DNA of 41,043 nt from a bacterium (lineage in GTDB: Bacteria > Babelota > Babeliae > Babelales > RVW-14), in NCBI GenBank assembly GCA_023249935.1, contig JAHFBQ010000003.1:1-41043 (forward strand). The letters run 5' to 3'. Below, piece after piece: positions 10,379 through 20,460 of this stretch. Within the stretch, counting starts at the first letter, position 1. The number at the start of each line of letters is the position of its first letter. The notes beneath the pieces were generated by a model that saw nothing but the letters and a program-made list of their open reading frames with translations, made no database searches and was not told the origin of the DNA. The position numbers and the translations under genes are program-made.

Positions 10379-10753
10379 ATGAATTATCGCATCGATGCTG
10401 GACAGCAAGGTGAATCTATCGTCGCCCAACATTTAGAAAAAGAAGGCTATAAAATCATAGACCGCAACTACAGACAACGTTACGGAGAAATAGATCTCAT
10501 AGCTTCACGCGACGAGGTACTTTGCTTTGTGGAAGTCAAAACGCGAAGCACCGAATATTTTCCCACATCGCTTGTCGTGACAAAATCCAAGCAACTAAAA
10601 ATTATTCGTACAGCAAGAAACTATGCGCTAAGAAACGGCATTCGAGATAAAGTTTTACGGTTCGATGTTGCCATTGTCATCGGCTCTGCCGATGCTTTTA
10701 ATATTCGTTATCTGCCGAATGCCTTCACCCATGAGGCAAGACGCCCTTATTAA
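10379..10753 (+). CDS. yraN: YraN/UPF0102 family endonuclease-like protein
   Basis: GQQGESIVAQHLEKEGYKIIDRNYRQRYGEIDLIASRDEVLCFVEVKTRS, classic YraN signature. Confidence 0.93.
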   Translation: MNYRIDAGQQGESIVAQHLEKEGYKIIDRNYRQRYGEIDLIASRDEVLCFVEVKTRSTEYFPTSLVVTKSKQLKIIRTARNYALRNGIRDKVLRFDVAIVIGSADAFNIRYLPNAFTHEARRPY

Positions 10754-12368
10754 AATCGTGAATCGCTAGTCGCTCAGCTACTTTTTGTGCCAATGGCCCT
10801 ACAACCTCTGCGGCCCACATATGAGCTTTTTCTGGCTCTCTAATACAAGTAACCACAACACGACGATACCCATCTTTAACAACAAATCCTGCAAATGTAT
10901 AGACGTGTTTTGTCGTTGAATAGTGGCCATCAACCACCATTCTCGCCGTTCCAGTTTTCCCCTTGAGCTTAAATCCAGGGATTGGATAACGCGCCCCAAC
11001 TAATTCTAAAATTGATGTTATTTCATCAATGCTTTTTTGTGAATAAAGCGGCTTAGAATTTGCAAAATCAGGCTTTTGACGACCATCTTGAACCAAATAT
11101 GGTTCAACATAATACCCACCATTTGCAATCACAGATAATGCGCGAGCAGACTGCATTAGTGTCACAGTAGCCTCATAACCAAAGGTCATTACCATAACCG
11201 AGAAGCGAGACCATTTATTTGGAGGATTAATGAATCCAGCTCGTTCACCAGGAAAATTCAACTGAGTCTTGCGGCCAAAGCCAACTCGAACTAAGTGGTC
11301 ATATAATTTAGATCCCAAACGTAACCCAACTTTGGCTACAGCAACATTACTCGAGTTCTTCACCGCTTCATAAAAAGGCATCACACCAAGAGTCTTCCAA
11401 TTCTCAACACGTAAACCTTTAATGTTAGTTACCTTGCCCTCACAATCAAATTCCTCGTTATAATCAACAACCCCTTCTTCAAGCCCAGCAAGAGCTGAGA
11501 ACATTTTCATTACCGAGCCCAATTCAAAACATTCAGTTACAGCAACATTTTTGGTCACCGATAAATCAATGCCATTGGTATTATTAGCATCAAATGATGG
11601 ATACGACACCATTGACAAAATCTCACCAGTAAACGGATCCAAAACAATTACAGCCCCCTGAATAGCCTTGAAATGCTCAATCGCCCTTGCAAGATCTTGG
11701 TATAGCAAGAACTGCAATTTGTGATCTATGGTAATACGTACAGCATTACCAGCTACTCCTTCTTTCTCAATTTTTTTATCAAAATAGTAACGCTTAGCAC
11801 GAGCATCCTTTGCAACTCGATACTTGGATGCTTCGCCCGCTAGTTGCTTATCGAGTGCAAGCTCCAGACCGGCAATACCATGATTATCAATATCGGTAAA
11901 CCCTACAACATGGGCTAGTTCCTGAAACGCATAATGACGCACCGATTCATTTGCAAATTGTATACCACTTATTTTCTGCTCTTTAAGCCACTCATGACGC
12001 TCACTCGTCAAGCGCCGCTCCAACCAAAAGAAGTATCTCTCTGGATGATTTAATACCCGCTCTAACACCGCAGGATAGTATCTATGCAGAAAATTAAGCA
12101 GCTCATCTCGATCTAGCGCTGAATGTGGTAAAATAAATGCAGATGGAACCTCTTTATTCAGTACCAGTTGCTGGCCATACCGATCGAAGATACCTCCTCG
12201 TGGATTTGATCCTATCACGCCAACCTGATATTGCTGAGTCGCAAGCGCTTCAAAAAAATCTTGCCGCATTACTTGCACCCAAAACAACCGTGCCAATACC
12301 CCTATGTACACGGCTACGCACGTGACAAAAAGTATCCCAACACGAATTTTATCACCCTTGCGCATCAT
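10725..12368 (-). CDS. ftsI: Penicillin-binding protein transpeptidase, FtsI/PBP3-like
   Basis: N-terminal TM; SxxK (ELGSVMKMFSAL), SxN (SSNVAVAKVG) and KTGT (KGKTGTARMV) motifs. Confidence 0.88.
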   Translation of the reverse strand: MMRKGDKIRVGILFVTCVAVYIGVLARLFWVQVMRQDFFEALATQQYQVGVIGSNPRGGIFDRYGQQLVLNKEVPSAFILPHSALDRDELLNFLHRYYPAVLERVLNHPERYFFWLERRLTSERHEWLKEQKISGIQFANESVRHYAFQELAHVVGFTDIDNHGIAGLELALDKQLAGEASKYRVAKDARAKRYYFDKKIEKEGVAGNAVRITIDHKLQFLLYQDLARAIEHFKAIQGAVIVLDPFTGEILSMVSYPSFDANNTNGIDLSVTKNVAVTECFELGSVMKMFSALAGLEEGVVDYNEEFDCEGKVTNIKGLRVENWKTLGVMPFYEAVKNSSNVAVAKVGLRLGSKLYDHLVRVGFGRKTQLNFPGERAGFINPPNKWSRFSVMVMTFGYEATVTLMQSARALSVIANGGYYVEPYLVQDGRQKPDFANSKPLYSQKSIDEITSILELVGARYPIPGFKLKGKTGTARMVVDGHYSTTKHVYTFAGFVVKDGYRRVVVTCIREPEKAHMWAAEVVGPLAQKVAERLAIHDFNKGVLPHG

Positions 12369-12646
12369 GACAACGTTCCTGTAAAGGTAATCAGCCTACT
12401 CAATTGCAATTGCGTCATGCCGCATTGCTGCTCTGCCTTTTTTTTAAGCGCCGCATAATCTTTTGCCTGTGCAAGCTCTACTAAAACAGCATTACGCTTT
12501 TTTATAAGTTGCTGATGTTGACGTTCAAGGCGTTGTTTTTCATACTGCAATCCTATGACATAATTTTGCTGGTAAATGCTGCCAAAAACACCAACTATGC
12601 CTAGCACCACTAAACTTTTTAAGAGGAAAAAACGCCGCACTTGCAT
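12365..12646 (-). CDS. ftsL: FtsL-like small bitopic division protein
   Basis: 93 aa, one N-terminal TM plus coiled coil, overlapping the start of the ftsI-like gene (typical ftsL-ftsI order). Confidence 0.6.
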   Translation of the reverse strand: MQVRRFFLLKSLVVLGIVGVFGSIYQQNYVIGLQYEKQRLERQHQQLIKKRNAVLVELAQAKDYAALKKKAEQQCGMTQLQLSRLITFTGTLS

Positions 12647-12785
12647 AGATCTCCCTTCATTCTTTCTCCCAATCGTAAGAGCATCTTTTTTTATTTTTCC
12701 AGATATTATAATATTACCTTGCAGTGCGATGCTTTACGCGCACGTGCGCATTATAATTTTTACCCGAAAAAAAGGAGTTACCCTC

Positions 12786-13304
12786 ATGACCAAACAATTA
12801 CTCTTGCTGCTACAACTAGTCGTTCTTTTATCCTTGGGCGGTTGTTGTGACTGGTTCAAGAAAAACACCACCGCCGCCAAATCAGAATCTGCTCAAGCAG
12901 AAGCTGAATCCGCGCTGATGCCAAACATTACCAGCGAAGAACATTTTGCGAAATTGCTCAGCGAGACAAACAAGGTCCTTGTCCTTAAAATTGATGCCCC
13001 TTGGTGCTCCGCATGTAAATTTTTACACCCACTCCTTATCGAAGCGGCAAAACAAGCCCCAGAACTTGTCTTTGCTCGCCTTAATATTGATCAGCTCGCA
13101 AACATTGCACAACAACACAACGTAGTCGGCATTCCAACACTGCTCTTCTTTAAGGATGGCAAAGAAATCCAAAACAGCCGCATTGAAGGAGCTGAAGTTA
13201 AAGACTCAAATGAATTATTAGAGAAGATTCGAACATCTGCAAAGCGTGCTGATATTCCCGGAGAAACGATCCCTGCTTCCGAGACAGCAGCACCGCAAGG
13301 TTAA
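12786..13304 (+). CDS. Thioredoxin-like lipoprotein
   Basis: ATG at 12786; lipobox LLSLGGCC; thioredoxin active site APWCSACKFLHPLL and GIPTLLFFKDGKE. Confidence 0.85.
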   Translation: MTKQLLLLLQLVVLLSLGGCCDWFKKNTTAAKSESAQAEAESALMPNITSEEHFAKLLSETNKVLVLKIDAPWCSACKFLHPLLIEAAKQAPELVFARLNIDQLANIAQQHNVVGIPTLLFFKDGKEIQNSRIEGAEVKDSNELLEKIRTSAKRADIPGETIPASETAAPQG

Positions 13305-13341
13305 TCAGTAATTTTTTATAAACTAAGCGAGAACGTCACTT

Positions 13342-14661
13342 ATGCTTCCTAATCTACAATTCACTAATTCGCTTACGCGAAAAAAAGAGGCTTTTGTCCC
13401 CAAGCAGCCCCCACATATCACCATGTATGTGTGTGGCATTACGCCTTATGACCATGCGCATCTTGGTCATGCACGATGCTATGTAACCTTTGACGTTCTC
13501 GCCCGGTTCCTTATTTTTTTAAACTTCCAAGTCACCTTCGTACGCAACTACACCGATATCGATGACAAAATTATTGTTAAAGCAGAACAAACTGGCCAAT
13601 CGATTGAGCAAGTAGCAACAACCTTTATCAACAGCTATCAAGAAGATATGGCACATCTCAATTGCAAGCAGCCACAGGTTGAGCCAAGAGTCACCACACA
13701 CATTGCTGAAATAATCGATTTTATCGACGGCCTCATAAAATCAAACCACGCTTATTTGGCTGATGGAGACGTTTATTTCGATATCACTACTTATGATAAG
13801 TACGGAACATTGTCAGGCAAAAACCTCCCCGACCTCATAGCTGGAAGCCGCGTTGCTGTTAATTCCGCCAAGCGCAATCCAGGCGATTTCGCCCTTTGGA
13901 AGGGAGCCGAGGACGGTCAATATTGGAAGTCTCCCTGGGGATATGGACGCCCGGGATGGCATATTGAATGTTCTGCAATGGCTAAAAAACATCTTGGCGA
14001 TACTATTGATATTCACGGCGGTGGCATGGATCTATTGTTCCCACATCATGAAAACGAGCGTGCACAAAGCGAAAGCCTTACAGACAAACCACTTGCGCAA
14101 TTATGGTTGCACAATGCTTTTATCAACATCAATAAAGAAAAGATGTCCAAGTCGCTTGGTAATGCCATCAACCTCAAGCAACTTTTTGAGACTATCGATC
14201 CAATGGTTTTGCGATTCTATTTCTTACAACACCATTATCGCACCCCGCTTGATTTTGACATAACTGAATTTGATGGGGTAAAAACCGCTTATAAAAAATT
14301 ATGCAGCATAAAAGATGCTAAACTTCAGCCAACCACACATCAAACCGCCCCAATTACTGATGCAATTATGCAGGCATTACAAGATGACCTCAATACCTCT
14401 AAGGCGCTTGGTATCATTTTTGAACACATGACAAGCATCAAGCAAGATCCTGCGCTATGCTTTCAAGTCATTCATATTTTGCAAAATGTATTTGGCCTCA
14501 CACTTGAATCAATTGCGATCCCACAAGAAATTACTCCTGAAATCACTCATTTATTGCAAGAACGAGAAACAGCACGCAAAAATAAAGAGTGGGCAAAAGC
14601 AGACGCTTTACGGGATAAGCTTACAAAACTCGGATATCAGGTTCAGGATAAAAAAAATTAA
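13342..14661 (+). CDS. cysS: Cysteinyl-tRNA synthetase
   Basis: MYVCGITPYDHAHLGHAR (HIGH-type), GWHIECSAMA, HHENERAQSE, EKMSKSLGN. Confidence 0.97.
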   Translation: MLPNLQFTNSLTRKKEAFVPKQPPHITMYVCGITPYDHAHLGHARCYVTFDVLARFLIFLNFQVTFVRNYTDIDDKIIVKAEQTGQSIEQVATTFINSYQEDMAHLNCKQPQVEPRVTTHIAEIIDFIDGLIKSNHAYLADGDVYFDITTYDKYGTLSGKNLPDLIAGSRVAVNSAKRNPGDFALWKGAEDGQYWKSPWGYGRPGWHIECSAMAKKHLGDTIDIHGGGMDLLFPHHENERAQSESLTDKPLAQLWLHNAFININKEKMSKSLGNAINLKQLFETIDPMVLRFYFLQHHYRTPLDFDITEFDGVKTAYKKLCSIKDAKLQPTTHQTAPITDAIMQALQDDLNTSKALGIIFEHMTSIKQDPALCFQVIHILQNVFGLTLESIAIPQEITPEITHLLQERETARKNKEWAKADALRDKLTKLGYQVQDKKN

Positions 14662-14693
14662 TAGCCCCCTGTTACCCTTTACGAAAGGCTGCG

Positions 14694-16541
14694 TTGTGTA
14701 TGATACTTCGTGGGTTTTTTCAGCACTTGCCTTCTGTACCATCGATCACCGGTATTATAAAGTCTATGGGACTTGTTTTTGGTGATATTGGTACCAGTCC
14801 GGTCTATGCTTTAACCGCAGTTTTTCTCACCATACCAATAACAACAGAAAATATTTTCGGTGTGGTATCGCTCATCTGCTGGACTCTACTTCTATTATTT
14901 ATTGTTGAATACACCATGCTAGCCATGAGCTTGAGCAAGAAGGGGGAAGGGGGAACTATCGTACTGCGTGAGATTTTGGCTCCGCTGATAAGAAATAAAA
15001 AAACTGTAACCTTCGTTTCATTCCTTTCATACATCGGACTGTCATTACTTGTCGGTGATGGCGTCATCACCCCAGCAATTAATGTCCTTTCTGCTGTAGA
15101 GGGAGCAAAGCTCATTCCATTTTTTCAAGATATTCCACATTGGTGCCTACTTATAACCGCCTGCTGTATTGCGATAGGATTGTTTTCTATTCAAAAACGA
15201 GGGACAGAAAAGGTTGCTGCTGCTTTTGGTCCAATCATGATTACCTGGTTTTTAGTACTTGCTATATCAGGCATAGTAGCAATTACCACCCAACCAGATA
15301 TTTTAACCGCACTATCCCCCTGGACAGCTTGCTCATTTTTTATCAAACACCCACTTATAGGTTTTTTTGCACTTGGTGATGTTATTTTATGCGCAACAGG
15401 ATGTGAAGCCATGTACGCCGACATGGGACACCTAGGACGTAATCCAATCAGATACGCTGGATACATTGTAGTAGTTGCATTACTACTTGCCTATCTTGGA
15501 CAAGGTGCTTTTTTGCTTAACAACCCCAAAGTTAAATTTGTTTTTTACGAACTCATGTACCAACAGTTAGGTGGTACACTCTATGCAGTTTTTCTCATAC
15601 TTAATTTTTTTGCTTTTGTAATTGCATCACAAGCTATAATCAGCGGCCTATTTTCTATTGTTTATCAGGGAATCACCACAAAAATTTTACCCAAGTTCCG
15701 CGTTGAATACACATCTAGTCACTTTAGATCTCAAATTTATGTTGGCTTTGTAAATTGGGCGTTACTATTCGCCGTCATCATCCTTGTTCTAACATTCCGT
15801 GCATCATACAACCTCACCGTAGCTTACGGCCTAGCAGTCACTGGCACTATGCTTGTTACTGGGACAATGATGTCCATGGTTTTTTACCTTCGTAAAAAAT
15901 ATATTAAGTTTTTCCTCGCCACTATCCTAAGCGGCATAAATTTATGTTTTTTCTTTTCTAACCTCTATAAGATTCCCCATGGTGGCTACATTTCAATCTT
16001 ACTAGCCTTTCTCCCATTTAGCCTCATTATCATCTATACAAGAGGACAGCGACGCATGTACCAAGCATTGCGTCCAAAAAAGCTTGAAGACTTCCTTGAA
16101 AAATATGAAAGCGCCTACCATAACATATCGCACATCAAGGGCAGCGCCCTTTTTTTTACACAGGACCTTAACGCGATTACACCGTTTATCACGCAAACAA
16201 TGTTTAAAAATAACATTATGTACGAGGATAATATTCTCGTAAGCATTGTTACTAGAGATGATCCATTTGGAACTATAAGCTTCTTTAAAGGTGATCTGGC
16301 ACCTGGATTGCGAATTTTTGAAATTCACATGGGCTATCTTGAGATGATTAATATCGATAAAATTTTACTCAGTGCAAATATTCACCCAAAAGTCATTTTC
16401 TATGGGTTAGAAGAGATTGTTACAACCAAACTCATCTGGCGTTTATACGCGCTAATCAAAAAGATTACGCCCAATTTTGTACAGTTTCACAAGCTGCCAC
16501 CTTACAAATTACATGGCGTAGTTACGCTTATTGAAATTTAA
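14694..16541 (+). CDS. kup: KUP family potassium uptake transporter
   Basis: GLVFGDIGTSPVYAL, GEGGTIVLREIL, GDGVITPAINVLSAVEG, ALGDVILCATGCEAMYADMGHLG. Confidence 0.95.
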   Translation: MCMILRGFFQHLPSVPSITGIIKSMGLVFGDIGTSPVYALTAVFLTIPITTENIFGVVSLICWTLLLLFIVEYTMLAMSLSKKGEGGTIVLREILAPLIRNKKTVTFVSFLSYIGLSLLVGDGVITPAINVLSAVEGAKLIPFFQDIPHWCLLITACCIAIGLFSIQKRGTEKVAAAFGPIMITWFLVLAISGIVAITTQPDILTALSPWTACSFFIKHPLIGFFALGDVILCATGCEAMYADMGHLGRNPIRYAGYIVVVALLLAYLGQGAFLLNNPKVKFVFYELMYQQLGGTLYAVFLILNFFAFVIASQAIISGLFSIVYQGITTKILPKFRVEYTSSHFRSQIYVGFVNWALLFAVIILVLTFRASYNLTVAYGLAVTGTMLVTGTMMSMVFYLRKKYIKFFLATILSGINLCFFFSNLYKIPHGGYISILLAFLPFSLIIIYTRGQRRMYQALRPKKLEDFLEKYESAYHNISHIKGSALFFTQDLNAITPFITQTMFKNNIMYEDNILVSIVTRDDPFGTISFFKGDLAPGLRIFEIHMGYLEMINIDKILLSANIHPKVIFYGLEEIVTTKLIWRLYALIKKITPNFVQFHKLPPYKLHGVVTLIEI

Positions 16542-16632
16542 TAAAAAAAGTGCGTATTTTTATTTGACAAAGGAGTTGAATGCCGGTAAATTTTGTACTC
16601 GTTAAAGCAATTGAAAATATCGTCGATCTAAC

Positions 16633-16707
16633 GCGGGAATAGCTCAGCGGTAGAGCATTGCCTTGCCAAGGCAAGGGTCGCGGGTTCGAATCCCGTTTCC
16701 CGCTCCA
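16633..16707 (+). tRNA. tRNA-Gly (anticodon GCC), CCA encoded
   Basis: GCGGGAA/TTCCCGC acceptor stem, D-arm AGCTCAGCGGTAGAGC, anticodon stem-loop TTGCC-TTGCCAA-GGCAA, GGTTCGAATCC T-arm, 3' CCA. Confidence 0.97.
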
Positions 16708-16894
16708 TCTTCATTACCAAGTCGATTACATGACATTTATGCGTGTTCATAGCTCAATTGCATCGCTTTTTTAATTCTGTTAGCTTTTGGGCAAGGGAAT
16801 TGAGCCAGCGCATAAGGCTCCATTCAACCCTAAAGTGTTAGCAGTTGCTGTTCCAACAGTCTTGGGGTAATCCCCGCACGAAAGGTTACAAAGC

Positions 16895-17635
16895 ATGAAA
16901 TCAGTGCTCCATGAGGCATCTTCAATTTTGAAAGCCATTGAGAAAGCATGGGAAGCGTCCGGCAAACCAACAGAGTTTACCGTCAAGGTCTTGGAACAAG
17001 GTGAGAAAAAATTTTGGTTCTTTTCTAGCAGGCCAGCCATCGTTTCAATCTCTTTCGATCCTAGACATGTAACCAAAGCAAAGCCTCTTCAACCGTCAAG
17101 TAAAAATAGACGAGTCTCTCCTCAAAGCGGTGGAAGTACTCAAGAAAAGCTTCTCAACGGCACTTCAACACCACAGCTTGATTCTGTTTCCAGAAATAAT
17201 CGTCAAGGCCGTCAACAAAATCAACAATCTCAGCCTCGTCAAAGCATGCAGCAGAACCAGCAACGCAATGCTCGTCCGACACAGAATACACAACCACAAA
17301 GACAAGTTACTCAAGCTGCACCAATACAAGAACAGCAGCGTCAGCCGAAACAGCCAATGGCTCAAGAAGCAGTTGCAATTTGGACCCCAGAGCTAGCAAC
17401 ATTTGTTAATAAAGAGCTCAAAGAGATTTTGCACATCATGGGTATTACTACCCCTTTTCAAGAGAAACTGGACCAAAAAACATTGACCATTACCTTTGCT
17501 CATCCCCCTTTGGACAACAAAGAAGATGCTCGCTTGCTTTATATCAGTCTCTCTTACCTGCTCATCCAAGCAACTAAGAAGTTGGAAAAGAAGAAACTGC
17601 GCGGGTTCCATCTCATCGTTAATGCTGCGTCATAA
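16895..17635 (+). CDS. Jag/SpoIIIJ-associated-like RNA-binding protein with degenerate KH region
   Basis: Jag-N-like start (EASSILKAIEKAWEASGKPTEFTVKVLEQGEKKFWFFSSRPAIVSI), Gln-rich linker, C-terminal KH-like segment (LKEILHIMGITTPFQEKL...LLYISLSYLLIQATKKL); sits immediately before mnmE. Confidence 0.6.
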   Translation: MKSVLHEASSILKAIEKAWEASGKPTEFTVKVLEQGEKKFWFFSSRPAIVSISFDPRHVTKAKPLQPSSKNRRVSPQSGGSTQEKLLNGTSTPQLDSVSRNNRQGRQQNQQSQPRQSMQQNQQRNARPTQNTQPQRQVTQAAPIQEQQRQPKQPMAQEAVAIWTPELATFVNKELKEILHIMGITTPFQEKLDQKTLTITFAHPPLDNKEDARLLYISLSYLLIQATKKLEKKKLRGFHLIVNAAS

Positions 17636-17644
17636 TTAATTCAT

Positions 17645-19057
17645 ATGCGCACGTCACACAACACGTTGTTGCCCAAGGATCAAGAAACTATTGTTGCATT
17701 GGCAACCCCTCAAGGAAGTGGTGCCATTGCTCTCGTACGCCTAAGTGGTGTTGACGTTATTCGTGTTGTTGACTCTATCGCACAACTTTCATCAAATAAA
17801 TCTTTGGCTTCTGTCGACAGCCACACCATCAATCATGGCTTTGTTGTTGACCAACAGAGAACCAAGCTTGATGAAGTGCTATTTCTTTTGATGCGAGCTC
17901 CCAAAACCTTTACGGGACAAGACACCATAGAAATCAGTTGCCACAATAATCCATTTATTATTGAAAACATTATCCAAGCCGCCATTGCAGCTGGGGCCAG
18001 ACATGCTGGTCCAGGTGAATTTACAATGCGTGGCTTTCTCTATGGCAAGTTTGATTTAACACAAGCCGAAGCTATCAATGAAATTATTCACGCTCCCTCT
18101 GAAAAAGCGCTTCAAAGTGCCCTTGCTCAGCTTAAAGGCAGTCTTTCACAGCGATTTACTGCTGTTGAAACCAGCATCATAGAACTCCTAACCCTATGCG
18201 AGGCAAGCTTTGAATTTCTTGAAGAAGAACAACGTGATCTTAATTTCACCACCCTAGTCCACGAAAAAATCCAAAATCTTTTAGCAGAGCTGCAAGATAT
18301 TAAGAAACATTTCAATGCTCAACAACGCATCAAAGATGGTATCCGCATTGCCCTTATTGGCTCGGTCAATGCAGGAAAATCGAGTCTTTTCAATGCATTA
18401 CTCGGCAAAAACCGAGCCATTGTTACCAGCATGGCTGGCACAACACGTGATAGTATCGAGGCAAATTTATACAAAGGTGGTTATTTTTGGCTCCTTATCG
18501 ACACTGCAGGCCTACGCCAGACAGGCGATTTTATTGAGCAACAGGGCATCGAGCGCTCCTACGAAGAAGCTCTAAAAGCCGACCTCGTACTACTCGTTAT
18601 CGATTCCAGTCGTACTATGACCGCTGAAGAGAAAGTTATGTACAGCAGAATAGCCATCGACCATGCCGCAAAAACACTTGTTGTTTTAAATAAAATCGAT
18701 CTACCCATACTTTTAAAAAGAGACTTCCCGCCAATTGCACATCTTCAAGCTTTTTCTGTTTCTACTGATCAAAACATTGGTTTGACGGAACTAGAAGATG
18801 CGATCGCTAAAAAAATCGAATCTCTATTCCACTTACAACAAACGTCATTTGTCCTTTCACACCGACAATTCAATCTCATGGGTGAAATTGAGAAAAAACT
18901 GTTGTATATTGAAAGCTCTTTGACTAGTCAGGTACACTATGAACTGGTGGCCTATGAGCTTAAAGACTTGCTTGAAAAGGTCTGTGAGCTGACCGGCAAG
19001 CATATTTCAGAGGAAATTTTGGATACCGTATTCACCAAATTTTGTATCGGAAAATGA
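17645..19057 (+). CDS. mnmE: tRNA modification GTPase MnmE (TrmE)
   Basis: TIVALATPQGSGAIALVRLSG, GPGEFTMRGFLYGKFDLTQAEA, G1 GSVNAGKSSLFNALLG, AGTTRDSIEA, DTAGLR, NKID, C-terminal FTKFCIGK. Confidence 0.97.
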   Translation: MRTSHNTLLPKDQETIVALATPQGSGAIALVRLSGVDVIRVVDSIAQLSSNKSLASVDSHTINHGFVVDQQRTKLDEVLFLLMRAPKTFTGQDTIEISCHNNPFIIENIIQAAIAAGARHAGPGEFTMRGFLYGKFDLTQAEAINEIIHAPSEKALQSALAQLKGSLSQRFTAVETSIIELLTLCEASFEFLEEEQRDLNFTTLVHEKIQNLLAELQDIKKHFNAQQRIKDGIRIALIGSVNAGKSSLFNALLGKNRAIVTSMAGTTRDSIEANLYKGGYFWLLIDTAGLRQTGDFIEQQGIERSYEEALKADLVLLVIDSSRTMTAEEKVMYSRIAIDHAAKTLVVLNKIDLPILLKRDFPPIAHLQAFSVSTDQNIGLTELEDAIAKKIESLFHLQQTSFVLSHRQFNLMGEIEKKLLYIESSLTSQVHYELVAYELKDLLEKVCELTGKHISEEILDTVFTKFCIGK

Positions 19058-19089
19058 TTAACAAAAGCTGAGGGTCGGGGGGAGTCGTA

Positions 19090-20298
19090 ATGAATTGCTC
19101 ATCGAGTAAGTTCATTAGATTTTTAGCATTCTTTATGATGCTCTTCATGGGCATCGGGCTGAACACGCCCATCGACGCAAGCACACATCAAATAGGCAAG
19201 ACCTCACGAAAGAACAAGCGTAAAAAACGCTCCCGACGTAATCGCAGCATGCGTAAAAAAGTTACTCACAACATTATCTACACTAAATTTTCACGAACAC
19301 TTTCAAAATTTTTTGACCATGAACAAGACCCAATCCCTGAATCAAATTATTATGTATGGCAAGGCGAAAGCAAAATCCCCTTCGATGAACTTATCCTATC
19401 TTGGAATGCACTTCGTCCCGCACAAGGCCATATCACTTTTTATGTCAGCGTTAAGCATGAAGCTGAAAAGGACTTTTCACCTTGGCATCGCTTGGCAGAA
19501 TGGGGTTCAGACTCACAAAAAACCTTCACCAACCAACTAAACCCCTATGTTCACACTAAGTATGTAAAAGTTGAGATGCAACGAGATCTTGTCGCCTCAG
19601 CGTTTAAAATCAAAGCAGTTTTTTCTGAAGGCGCATCAAAACGCTCACTTAACGCTCTTTTTGCCTGTATATCAAATATGAAAATGTTTAGACACAATAG
19701 ATCAATACCAGAAAAATCAAGCCTCCTGATCAAAGGTGTTCCTCAGCAATCTCAAATGGTTGTCGACCACCCACGCTACAAAGAGCTATGTTCACCAGCC
19801 TCAACAAGCATGATTGTTCAGTATTTTGCAAACAAATTGTATGGCGGCATGGGTTCACAACGCATGCAAGATTATGTGTATGATTTTGCTGAAAAAGTAC
19901 ATGATGACGGGGTCTTAGGAATCTACGGCAACTGGCCACTCAATGTTGCACAGGCACACGATGCTTCAAACGGCAATATTTTTTATCGAGTCGAACGCCT
20001 CAACAATTTTGCCGAATTGTATGATTATCTATCCAAAGAAATACCTGTAGCCGTTAGTGTTCGCCGTCTCAAGGGCGGAGCAACTCCCTATCGCGGCGGC
20101 CATTTTATGGTTGTCGTTGGCTGGGATAGCACAAGAAATTCTGTCATTTGCATCGACCCAGCATTCCGCGGCAATCGCAAAACGCTAAAACGCTACAATC
20201 TTTCCCATTTTCTTACAGCTTGGGCCTTATCTAGAAACCTTAGCTATATCCCTATGCCAAAGCATGGCATATGGCAGTGGCAGGAAACAGTGAGCTAA
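19090..20298 (+). CDS. Exported peptidase C39-like (papain-fold) protein
   Basis: Signal peptide; VPQQSQ...LCSPASTSMIVQYF (Cys), GGHFMVVVGWD (His), CIDPAFRG (Asp) in the order seen in Peptidase_C39_2-type domains. Confidence 0.75.
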   Translation: MNCSSSKFIRFLAFFMMLFMGIGLNTPIDASTHQIGKTSRKNKRKKRSRRNRSMRKKVTHNIIYTKFSRTLSKFFDHEQDPIPESNYYVWQGESKIPFDELILSWNALRPAQGHITFYVSVKHEAEKDFSPWHRLAEWGSDSQKTFTNQLNPYVHTKYVKVEMQRDLVASAFKIKAVFSEGASKRSLNALFACISNMKMFRHNRSIPEKSSLLIKGVPQQSQMVVDHPRYKELCSPASTSMIVQYFANKLYGGMGSQRMQDYVYDFAEKVHDDGVLGIYGNWPLNVAQAHDASNGNIFYRVERLNNFAELYDYLSKEIPVAVSVRRLKGGATPYRGGHFMVVVGWDSTRNSVICIDPAFRGNRKTLKRYNLSHFLTAWALSRNLSYIPMPKHGIWQWQETVS

Positions 20299-20460
20299 AC
20301 CCCGTCCAAATAATCAATATTACCCATAAAACCGCAATTTTCGCACTAAAGCCTGTGGTTTAATACACCATTTTGATAAATTATTGCAAATAGAAAATAA
20401 ATACAAGTAAGCTTGGGCTAGGAGTAATTTAGTCCGACAAATAACCATTTTAGGATAGAA

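Noticed and set aside
10725-10753. Overlap of yraN and ftsI-like 3' ends as a possible frameshift or error
   Set aside because: A short convergent overlap is ordinary; both proteins have intact C-termini
16780-17076. - strand 98-aa ORF upstream of the jag-like gene
   Set aside because: Mostly antisense to the jag-like start; no family recognised and no plausible start context
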